NCBI GenBank assembly: GCA_936450465.1 | Contig: OW388293.1 | Location: forward strand, 30,881,860 to 30,945,859 | Reading direction: 5' to 3' | Origin: Gibbula magus | Lineage: Eukaryota; Mollusca; Gastropoda; Trochida; Trochidae | DNA length: 64,000 nucleotides | Shown here: positions 58,901 to 64,000 of the stretch, in pieces | How the letters are laid out: each line of letters begins with the position of its first letter | Position numbering within the stretch: the first letter of the stretch is position 1 | Made by a program: the position numbers and the translations under genes | The notes under the pieces: generated by a model | Database searches by the model: none | Told to the model about the DNA's origin: nothing | The model's input: the letters and a program-made list of their open reading frames with translations, nothing else

Positions 58901-59672
58901 ATATCTCTACTCGTCAACACTTTTGAAATTTTTGTAAAAAACCTCTGTGAAAATGCCATTAAAATATATAATAAACAAGGCTGAAGTAAAAAAGATATAA
59001 CGTTTTTGATGCCCCACCCACAAACACCATCAGGGCTTCACCCAGTAGCTTGATTGATTGAGGGGGCGGGATAGCGCAGTGGTTAGCGCGTTCAGCTTCG
59101 GATCAAGAGGTCCGGGGTTCGAATCCCGCCAGGGGCACGGCAACTTAGTCTGCAGTAGAGAACTGTTCTACACGCAGTAAGGTTTGAGTGCAATGCTACA
59201 CTGAATTTCAGCGTAGTACCACCCATGGTTCGTTAATTCCAGCCGATGCTCGCAGGTTTCACCGCAATGCATAGCCACATGGTGTTGCAGGCTTTCTCCC
59301 TGCCATAATACTAGCAGCCGTGATATAAGTGAAATACTCTTAAACCTCAACTCAACTCACCTCACCTCACCTTGATTGATTGAAACATATTTTATTCATT
59401 CAAGAAATGGATAGGCCACAAGTTATCCAACTAAGAAAACCCAGTAGCTGCCCCCAGGACCCCAGTTTCGCATTATTTAGTGTTGACCGATTTAAATATA
59501 TTTCTTTATTATATATAAACAGACAATGTACATGAAATTACAAAAGTAACACCATGACAGCTTTAAATAACAGTTCTTGAGTCTCAGATAATTTCATGTA
59601 TTTACAGGTGTGGTGGCACGTCCTATTCATCTGAATTACCTCCCTTGCCAGAAGCACCCTCTCCGCTATTGA
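28484..59672 (+). CDS. SMCR8: SMCR8, DENN-family partner of C9orf72, 25 coding exons
   Basis: SMCR8 forms the C9orf72-SMCR8-WDR41 complex acting in autophagy and lysosome signalling. Exons: 28484-28693, 29077-29165, 30640-30706, 30997-31079, 32645-32690, 33208-33292, 33943-34100, 45286-45433, 45704-45768, 46850-46966, 48381-48438, 48877-48943, 49890-49971, 50298-50392, 50794-51365, 51990-52062, 52655-52719, 55757-55919, 56292-56421, 56704-56760, 56974-57050, 57316-57393, 57818-57917, 58536-58599, 59608-59672. All junctions are GT/AG, phases agree, and the total is 2814 nt (937 aa, the length I recall for human). VAEFSEIEGPKPV and ARGFVRPFCIAY match human ISEFSEQVGPQPL and ARGFVRPFCMAY; IYSLLIGRTLVVVG matches IYSLLSGRTLVVLG. 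A longin/uDENN part lies at about 45-250, a Ser/Pro-rich disordered part at about 457-647, and cDENN/dDENN at about 690-937. The ATG at 28484 follows an AG acceptor, so an untranslated upstream exon is likely. At exon 22 the GTAAGT donor after 57393 was chosen over an overlapping one. Confidence 0.94.
29502..29635. repeat. Fold-back element, AAGTCATAACTTGCGCCAG family (copy 2)
   Basis: CCAAGTCATAACTTGCGCCAG at the left is mirrored by CTGGTGCGAGTTATGATTTGG at the right. Between them are TTCAAGTCTTGCTGC and CCTTAACTTTCCTGTGC, as in the copies at 18773 and 33695. It lies in SMCR8 intron 2. Confidence 0.5.
29829..30460 (+). repeat. CCGTCCGT-headed element with 223-bp tandem duplication
   Basis: Starts near GTGGGATATAGTCATC, followed by (CCGTCCGTCTGT)n, then GTAATCATTTCGTTTCCGG at 29901 and again at 30124. 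This gives a direct repeat with a 223-bp period. It ends near GTGGGATATGTCATCTTCTGATGACTC. The small minus-strand open frames here are identical because they lie in the two units. It is non-coding and lies in SMCR8 intron 2. Confidence 0.6.
31180..31527. repeat. Palindrome-headed element with CRE-like core (copy 2)
   Basis: A perfect 21-bp inverted repeat (GTCATATGACTTTTACGAAAC at 31180-31200, complement at 31256-31276) is followed by a 225-bp body. The body is bounded by ATTACCCAT (31303) and ATGGGTAAT (31519-31527). It includes GTGACGTCAT and TTTTATGATGTCAC, matching the order of motifs in 12638-12895. It lies in SMCR8 intron 4. Confidence 0.5.
33695..33870. repeat. Fold-back element, CTGGCTAATTTAAGCCTTGC family (copy 3)
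   Basis: GCCAGACTCC...TTAAGCCTTGCGGTATTTCCTTAAC is mirrored by GTTAAGGAAATACCGAATAGGGAGACTGGC. This is the most regular of the three copies. It ends shortly before SMCR8 exon 7. Confidence 0.55.
34708..34945 (+). repeat. Left terminal inverted repeat of the 7.4-kb transposon
   Basis: Starts after the TA at 34706. Matching to the right end is strong in the first 18 bases and in three inner blocks of 15-17 bases, poor in between. The outer 100 bases are rich in GCCGGG and CTCTTAT/AATAAGAG words that can pair with each other. Confidence 0.75.
35852..41462 (+). pseudogene. Disabled transposon gene: Cys/His finger, DDE-like core, FEN/XPG-like nuclease, CXC domain
   Basis: A single 1243-codon frame (35852-39583) continues in the same frame after a TAA and, beyond an inserted MITE, to 41462. 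Parts: C4-x2-C7, C24, H39, H47-x2-C50 (finger); ADNVDHN (D426), FDQPLYWKA (D582) and GGFHTEMSFLG (H613), which look like conserved positions of an RNase-H-like transposase core. A PIN/FEN-like domain follows with acidic residues D1071, D1110, D1180/D1181/D1183 and E1204-D1205-T-D1207-LL. A TSO1/tesmin-type CXC domain lies at 41313-41411 (CSCKRDCESKRCSCRKHGLK). Damage: TAA at 39581-39583, TAA at 40908-40910, the MITE at 39668-40902, and an internal out-of-frame stretch (about 36116-36370). The rest is open over 3.7 kb, so inactivation is recent. The start ATG was chosen because the finger begins at residue 4; an upstream exon cannot be excluded. Confidence 0.8.
39668..40902 (+). mobile_element. 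TA-flanked MITE, 1.24 kb (copy 2, inside the transposon gene)
   Basis: Same element as 13867-15112, inverted. The left tip has one change (CTGTATATTACC for CCGTATATTACC). TA is duplicated at 39666-39667 and 40903-40904. Removing the element and one TA joins the two halves of the host gene in frame at a Gly-Ile-Gly stretch. It has subterminal GTATAAGTCGACCCC repeats and no coding capacity. Confidence 0.88.
41873..42144 (-). repeat. Right terminal inverted repeat of the 7.4-kb transposon
   Basis: Inverse partner of 34708-34945, ending GGAGGAAATACGG before the TA at 42145. The order and spacing of the shared blocks are the same as on the left, which rules out chance similarity. Confidence 0.75.
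42687..42995 (+). mobile_element. tRNA-headed SINE (copy 1)
   Basis: The head GGGGGCGGGATAGCGCAGTG holds a Pol III A box, and a B box (GGTTCAAATTCC, diverged) follows about 40 bases on. The body contains GCAGTAAGGTTT and TTCCAGCCGATCCTCGCAGG. The tail is (CTCAC)n-like. The target duplication TCGATCTACAACA (42674-42686) versus TCGATCTAGAACA (42996-43008) has one mismatch. The most diverged of the three copies. It lies in SMCR8 intron 7. Confidence 0.8.
43701..43778. repeat. 78-bp hairpin with TTAAAGAGAG ends
   Basis: TTAAAGAGAGGGTTCTATCA at the left is mirrored by TGATAGAATGCTCTCTTTAA at the right, about 26 bases per arm with three mismatches. It is probably a minimal MITE. It lies in SMCR8 intron 7. 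Confidence 0.5.
46449..46837. mobile_element. 389-bp fold-back MITE with 9-bp target duplication
   Basis: The arms are about 115 bases at roughly 90% identity, starting CATCCTCGGTTACCCATGG and ending in the complement. The 9-bp duplication TCTTCCTTG flanks it (46440-46448 and 46838-46846). A 9-bp duplication with long terminal repeats fits Mutator-like (MULE) elements. It lies immediately before SMCR8 exon 10, whose acceptor AG is at 46848-46849. The open frames inside are by-products of the inverted repeat. Confidence 0.85.
47272..47550 (+). repeat. Single-copy relative of the 145-bp array element
   Basis: Contains CTCCTTGGCCATTG, TGAATTGTAGATTTG, GCCACAGGGGTCATGACCTAA and ends GAGCTACAGAGCCGGTGACTC. 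These words and this order recur in the array at 53210-54335. Here there are about two degenerate units. It directly abuts the element at 47559. Confidence 0.5.
47559..48365 (+). repeat. Interspersed element with ~167-bp tandem units (copy 2)
   Basis: Starts with a strong hairpin (CCCCCGCCGCGCG, then CGCGAAGCGGGGG), then CCGTCCGTCCGTACGTACG. Units marked by GTCAGCGGGATATCTCA follow at 47792, 47958 and 48125 (166-167 bp apart). It ends GGCGGGGGATCATGTCACC and TGACAACTACTTG. Inverted relative of 10878-11450. A tandem core between unique ends, beside a short microsatellite, resembles the pearl/HINE (Helentron-associated) elements known in bivalves; that classification is an inference. It ends 15 bases before SMCR8 exon 11. 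Confidence 0.65.
48709..48798. repeat. Hairpin with CGATCTTAGTCCTAAGATC words
   Basis: ACCGATCTTAGTCCTAAGAT at the left pairs with GATCTTAGGACTAAGATTGG at the right. Each arm is itself a small palindrome. It lies in SMCR8 intron 11. Confidence 0.5.
50794..51365 (+). other. SMCR8: SMCR8 exon 15: long disordered Ser/Pro/Thr-rich exon
   Basis: At 572 nt this is by far the largest exon. It encodes a low-complexity region rich in Ser, Pro, Thr, Glu and Asn with no predicted fold, corresponding to the variable middle part of vertebrate SMCR8. It is joined in phase by AA|C at the start and G|GT at the end. It probably carries phosphorylation sites, as reported for the vertebrate protein. Confidence 0.85.
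51650..51835 (+). repeat. Fragment of the ~167-bp-unit element (copy 3)
   Basis: Holds one degenerate unit (TAGCGGAAAATCTCAAGAAC) and the same terminus as 47559-48365 (GGTGATCATGTCACC, TGACAACTGCTTG). An A-rich stretch separates two copies of TAATTTGCAGC. It lies in SMCR8 intron 15. Confidence 0.55.
52875..52902. repeat. (AT)n microsatellite
   Basis: About 14 uninterrupted AT units in SMCR8 intron 17, just outside the inverted element that follows. Confidence 0.8.
53056..54994. repeat. Inverted element enclosing the 145-bp array
   Basis: A 42-base block ending TTTAATACCATTTTTATTAAAC (53056-53097) returns inverted at 54953-54994 with about 88% identity. TGACGTCA-type motifs cluster outside the left block (52920-52950) and inside the right one (54560-54595). 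The tandem array is nested between them. It lies in SMCR8 intron 17. Confidence 0.5.
53160..54335 (+). repeat. Tandem array, seven ~145-bp units, with CCGTCCGT head
   Basis: After (CCGTCCATCCGT)n at 53163-53200, the phrase GCAGACTCCTTGGCCAATGG recurs seven times with spacings of 142-146 bp from about 53261 to 54132. Each unit also has paired TGACCCC/GGGGTCA motifs and TCTAGAGAGCTGAAA. It ends with GAGCTACAGAGCCCATGGCTC. Non-coding. Same architecture as the other CCGTCCGT-headed elements in the window, but with different unit sequence. Confidence 0.75.
55262..55350 (-). repeat. tRNA-like sequence, degenerate
   Basis: The minus strand has an A-box-like TGGCGCAGCAGTCTAAGG and a B-box-like GGTTCGAGAC about 45 bases later, the spacing of a tRNA with a variable arm. 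The acceptor and T stems do not pair, so it is not a working tRNA gene. It is probably a relic of a tRNA or the head of a tRNA-derived repeat. Confidence 0.45.
55509..55643. repeat. 135-bp near-perfect palindrome
   Basis: The 45-base outer arms (TAAGCCATTCTACCTCGG... and complement) have five mismatches. The inner part GGAAAAACCC...GGATGCTTCGCATCC...GGTTTTTCC continues the pairing down to a four- to seven-base loop. The expected structure is one long hairpin. It lies about 110 bases before SMCR8 exon 18. Confidence 0.65.
58137..58442 (+). mobile_element. tRNA-headed SINE (copy 2)
   Basis: The head has A box TAGCGCAGTGGTTAGCGCG and B box GGTTCGAATCCC. The tail ends in repeated CTCAC. A perfect 12-bp target duplication TATCAGATATGC flanks it (58125-58136, 58443-58454). 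It lies in SMCR8 intron 23. The intact Pol III boxes and perfect duplication suggest a young copy. Confidence 0.9.
59062..59370 (+). mobile_element. tRNA-headed SINE (copy 3)
   Basis: Same family as 58137-58442 with intact A and B boxes and a (CTCAC)n tail. A perfect 13-bp target duplication CTTGATTGATTGA flanks it (59049-59061, 59371-59383). It lies in SMCR8 intron 24, so two copies sit within 1 kb near the end of the gene, both in the sense direction. Confidence 0.9.
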
Positions 59673-61600
59673 AGATGTAATAGTTCATTCTTGAAGTCTT
59701 GATCTTGAATCATGCTAGAAGAAGAGAAAGAGTTCAGAATATCAAGATCGCTGTGAAGCTACACCATTCCTCAACACACGCTTATCTAATGAAGGACTGA
59801 GCGTATAAACGTACTATATGTTTGTCATAATAAAGAAGACGGCATCGGACAATTTCACTGAAAACTTATATGATAATCCACAATACATTCCACATGTGCT
59901 AATTGTTACAAATTATGTCAATTAGAAGATAGTTCTCAATGTTGAAAATCATTCCTGCATAATTACTGTTTATTTGCCTATCAGTCTGTTATTGTTATTG
60001 TACATTATATTGAGCGTTGCTTACTTAAAATGCTTTGAACATTGGATGAAATTCTTTAAACTTGTGTTCTTGTAAACTAACACGTTCGTCTGGGTCCAAG
60101 AGATTTTATTCTCAACGCTCGCTTGTGGTAAATACTGCCCCACCTACAATGCTGCAGAAGTGCCTGCCATCCAGGTCCACTGTGGCACTCTACACCCTAC
60201 TCTATAATGAAACACCAAGTTGACACGTTTGGTAAGTGTGATTTGCACTGTTGAATTGCTCCTTTCTCCTTGTTCCATGTGGAATTGACTGGATGTACAA
60301 AGCATCATGGGAGATTGAACTTAATTATTTATAAAGTGGAGTTAATAAACCTTCAACTTCCATCTTCATATCACTAGAACAGTTTATCAAAACCACTTGA
60401 TAAACAGGTAATGAAAATATATCCTTTCGATTGCCGGTACTGTTTCGCAGGGAAACAGCTGATCCAGTTTCAAACGGATCACGTGTTGGCCCTTCTCAAA
60501 CGCAGGTATACTTTTCCCGTCCCATTGCCAGTCCGTGGTGCAGCCTGCAGTTAAACATGTCACAGTGGCGTTTTGGAGGTCACAAATTTGATACATATGA
60601 TTACGCTTCAGAAATCCTCCAGAGAAAATAGACCGGCATTTTGAAAGCCACAAAAACGATGCGTTTGACACTACTTTGGATGTAGAAAGGATATACAAAG
60701 AAATATTTAACTGTCGGAAACAGCTCACATATCGAAGATTAGATATAGAATCCCCCATACCAGCACTGTAGGCACTTTATACTTTACACTCCCCTGCTTA
60801 CAAGGTGGCGCCTGACAACTAGATTAAAACAATAAAATCTGATTGAATGGATAAAAAAATTATGTATAGATATAAATAAAACAATCAACACAAATTCAAT
60901 ACATAGTCCTCTTTGTCAACATTTCACAACTCTTAATTATCTCAGGAAAATACTTCATATGAGAACTGTCTTATAAAGTTTGCCCAACCCATAACATTGT
61001 TTTACTTGTTGACATATTTATGCTTTAGCTGGACAAGCAGTAGTTGCGTCAAGCAGTAGCTGCGTCTTGCTGATATCTTCAGTGACAGGTGGACCAACCT
61101 TGAGTTGGTCTCCTCTAACAGTACTGATCTTGGTTTGTGAGGATTTCTCTTCTTTCCTGTCGTTGTCCTAGAAGACCTCTGTAATGTACTTACAATACGA
61201 TATAATCCCAAAGTGAAGACAACTTTCAGGGTCTATTCCATGATGATAATCCTATACATAAGTGACTTCATCATATGTGTATATGACATAATCAGGGATG
61301 GGGCAAGATGTACTTATAGGGTTGATGGTACCCTTGTAGATTTCGGCACTTTCACAAGGAGGGACACCTAATACTTATCGTCCCTTTTCCCTGGAACACT
61401 GTTTTGCCATTGTCTTCCCTTGGTCGTCTATTGCACAAACCTGGTTACGGTTAATCTTGAGACTTCAGAAACAGGTACGTCCAAGTGGAGGTACCTTCTT
61501 TCCTTGTGCAACAATCAGTGGCAGTGTCTACTTTATTCCTTCATACTGAGCTGTAACTTTATGCCTGAGTTTCCCAATAACTTTATCTTGGACTCAGGGG
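59673..61600. other. Downstream flank of SMCR8, no gene recognised
   Basis: SMCR8 3' UTR, then AT-rich sequence. One stretch on the plus strand, about 60400-60550, reads open for some 50 codons with a protein-like composition (YPFDCRYCFAGKQ...). I do not recognise it and it ends in a stop. The minus-strand frame at 61002-61211 is too short to assign; it may be the tail of the retroelement upstream of it. Confidence 0.45.
59829..59834 (+). terminator. SMCR8 candidate poly(A) signal AATAAA
   Basis: AATAAA lies 157 bases after the stop codon, the first such hexamer downstream. The 3' UTR is short if it is used. A second candidate is the TTAATAAAC near 60345. Confidence 0.5.
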
Positions 61601-61621
61601 TACATGGTCAAGTTTATTTCT

Positions 61622-62200
61622 CTATAGAGTAGCCCAAATGACAGACAATTTAGAACCTGTTTCGATGACAAAGTCTTGAAGTTTTCCATCTAACTTGACC
61701 TCCGCTTTGAACTCTGATCCATTTATTTCTGCAAGTGTATACATCATACAAAGTTGTTCTTCATCATCAGTGTCTTCATCAGAACTTTGACAGTTGATAT
61801 GCCTTTCCCTTTTGTTTATGGCTTCTACACCTTTCTCTCTTATGTCTGTAACCATGAGAATGATTTGCTTGTTTCCCTGTACATGTCCTTGCTAGATGAC
61901 CCACCTTCCTACATTGATCACACTTCTTGTTCTTGTGAAAACATGTCTCTGCATTATGGTCTCCATTACATTTATAGCATGTCTTTTGACTGAAGTGATC
62001 TTGTTTTGTTGTTCTGTTTTGATGCAGTTTATTTACCTGTGAGTGACTGTGTCCTGTTTCCGACTCGAAGGTTTGATTATCTTTGTCTGCTCTTTCCATC
62101 GAAATGGCAAATTTACAAGATTTTGCCATGTCAACTTCTCATCAGTTAATAATTTTTTTTGATGGCTGATTGATATCTTGAGCTAATGTTTTGGAATCCA
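61622..62200 (-). pseudogene. Ty3/gypsy gag-protease fragment (zinc knuckles, aspartic protease)
   Basis: Reading leftwards from about 62200: a decayed end of a gag-like region, then two zinc knuckles (CYKCNGDHNAETC, one residue short, and the regular CDQCRKVGHLARTC). A frame change follows, then the start of a retropepsin-type protease (FVIETGSKLSVI). The catalytic motif normally reads DTG or DSG; here Asp is replaced by Glu. Short frames in different phases show the copy is broken. No LTR was found. Confidence 0.75.
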
Positions 62201-62286
62201 AAAGTTCTTTCTGTGGACGACTTTCACCTATGCTTTTTCATCCAAGAACTCTATAACATAATCATGATGGTCTTTCACATTAATCA

Positions 62287-64000
62287 CTACATATGGTGTT
62301 GATAAGTTACTGTCCACTCCTCACTCGGTACTTCTGCCTGTCCGAGGGGTAATTTATAGGAACCCTTGGCTATCTCCCGAAGAAGAGGTAATGAGAAGCG
62401 TAAACTGTAACTGAGGAGTAGAGTTGTAAGCATACATATCTCTGGTAATAGCTCTGGCCAGTGATGTTTCCTGAATTTAGAACAGGTTCTGAGATGTTTG
62501 TGTATTCCTGTTGAAGGTCTCACAAGTACAATTTCCTTCAGGGTGGTATGGTGTTATTTTTGTCTTGGCAATCCCGTAAATGTTATATAGTTCATGGATT
62601 ATTTTCAAAGTTCCTGATCTTGATCCTATCTACCCTTACTGGAGCTCCATAGTTAACAAACCATTCCTTGATCAATGTTCTGACCACCCTTGTCGCTGAT
62701 GGATTTTATGGCTTGTGTAAACGTGGTATACACATCTCTCATCAGCAAGACATTTTCAAGCTTGTTAGTCCCTGGATCGATAGCACCCTCACTTGTAAGT
62801 GGTAAGAATCTGTAATGGTCTCTTGAGTACTTTAGAAACAGTGGTAGGATGTACACTGTCTCCATGTTTGCCTAACATACATTTTGTGCATCTCTTGCAG
62901 TATTTCAGGACATCTCTAGCCATGTAGGACCACATACGTCTACTATGCAATATTGCATGTCTTCTCAGCGCATTGGTGCCCATGGTCATAATCTACCGAC
63001 TTGATAACCTTTTCTTTCAGCTACTGTGGCAGTAAAAGTTGCTTTACTGAAGGCCCCTTCTCCATTATCTGCCTTTTCTTTTTCTTTAATCAAGTCTTCT
63101 TGTCCTCGGATGTTCCTGCAGGTACTGGCGTTTGGTAGGCTTCTTGTCTTGATCCCAATAGTGTTTAAATCTCAAAATGTATTTGTCTTCATCCTGAAGT
63201 TTGGCTATCTCTTCTGTTGAAATTGTTGGCATGTCAGTAGATATGATTGAAACTTGCCTGTAGTGTTTACTTCTTCCTGCGTTATCAACTCTGTAATCTC
63301 TTGTACAGTTGATCTGAAGACTCCTGGAAGCCGTGTAGTGACGTTGAGGTTTCCACTTCTAAAGCCTCTAGCCTGGCTGTCTCTGGAGAATGACTCGACT
63401 TGCAGCTGAGAGAATCTGCATTGTTTAGCATGCCTGACAAATGTCTAATAGTAAGGTTGAATTGAGCCAGTTTGCCTACCCATCTCACCTCAGTATCTCC
63501 AAGTTATGCTGTTGTCTGAATGTAACTGAGTGGGTCATTATCTGTGAATACGAAGTCTTCTGTTCCAAAGAAAAGCTTCATGCCACTGTAATGTTCCATG
63601 TTCTTCTTGTTAGGATGTAAAGAACGACTCCATAGCTCAGGACCACTTTACCGTGTTCTTGTTTTTGTCCACTTGGCTCCAAGTCCTGCATTGGTTGCAT
63701 CTACCTCCAAACCTGAAAGATGTATGGCTCTGTGAAATCAGGAAAACTCAGAACTGGGAGAGAAGTTAGTTTAGTTTTCAACTCCTCAAAGACGTTATCC
63801 CATGACTCCTCCAATACCGAAATCCCCAGTCCTTGAAGACTAACTTTTCGCTTCCCTTTCCTGCTGGTATTTGTTCCTTGAAGCAGTGCATGTAAAGGAG
63901 CAATATTTGCAATATATTTTGCAAACCTTTTCCACTAAGTCCAAAAAATCCTCACAGCTGAGTTTTCTGTCTTTGATGTCTCCCAAGGTAGCGCCAGCTA
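62287..64000 (-). pseudogene. Ty3/gypsy pol fragment: RNase H and integrase, decayed
   Basis: The fragment enters from the right edge. Leftwards it shows the end of reverse transcriptase and the RNase H start (PVLSFPDFTEPYI, then LEVDATNAGLGA) at about 63650-63800. The RNase H end (RWVGKLAQFNLTIRHLSG) is at 63285-63488. The integrase zinc finger (HAILHSRRMW...CKRCTKC) is at 62789-62989, a remnant of the integrase core at 62653-62865 and its C-terminal part at 62287-62523. Frames shift repeatedly and stops interrupt each piece, so no function remains. Further pol sequence should lie beyond 64000. Confidence 0.8.

Larger units (their letters stand above)
55757..59672 (+). other. SMCR8: SMCR8 exons 18-25: C-terminal DENN half
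   Basis: Eight exons encode the cDENN/dDENN half that packs against C9orf72. Recognisable pieces are IYSLLIGRTLVVVG (exon 18), KYSSVIDLDRNHIHAPRYQ (exon 20; human RYTSILDLDNKTLRCPLYR) and SSKAYIFYHSFC (exon 22; human CSKAFLYTFCHH). The short exon 24 begins YLAEVVKI, matching human YLAELLKL. The protein ends LNYLPCQKHPLRY, against human FDYVPSFLYKI. In human structures a catalytic arginine lies in the longin domain, not here. Confidence 0.9.

Overview
The window is animal nuclear DNA. It is AT-rich and intron-rich, and dense in short DNA transposons, tRNA-headed SINEs, tandem arrays and fold-back elements. I infer a lophotrochozoan, most likely a mollusc; no marker here fixes the species. Two conserved single-copy genes were reconstructed exon by exon from splice signals and phase.

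Layout. (1) 1506-18403, minus strand: RPGR, 19 coding exons, 764 codons. It has an RCC1 propeller, a Glu/Lys-rich tail and a last exon ending in the CaaX box CTIL. (2) 18404-28483: about 10 kb without a recognised gene, holding a hAT-like element with a 49-base C run, several hairpins, and a pair of inverted 85-bp repeats with NRF1-like palindromes. (3) 28484-59672, plus strand: SMCR8, 25 coding exons, 937 codons. (4) 59673-64000: non-genic sequence, then decayed Ty3/gypsy pol and gag-protease fragments on the minus strand.

The most unusual object is inside the 11-kb SMCR8 intron at 34101-45285. It is a 7.4-kb DNA transposon (34708-42144) with TA target duplications and roughly 0.28-kb imperfect terminal inverted repeats. 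It carries one very long gene. The predicted protein has an N-terminal Cys/His cluster, a probable RNase-H-like (DDE-type) core, a FEN/XPG-like (PIN-fold) nuclease and a C-terminal TSO1/tesmin-like CXC domain. This copy is dead: it has two in-frame stops, a compensating frameshift pair and a 1.2-kb MITE inserted in the reading frame. A second copy of the same MITE lies in an RPGR intron, 32 bp from a splice acceptor. Another MITE, with a 9-bp target duplication, landed in the polypyrimidine tract of an SMCR8 acceptor and duplicated that tract.

Functionally, RPGR (ciliary gate; reported to act on RAB8A) and SMCR8 (C9orf72-SMCR8-WDR41 complex; reported GAP activity toward RAB8A/RAB11A) sit divergently as neighbours. 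Whether this is conserved synteny cannot be decided from one window.
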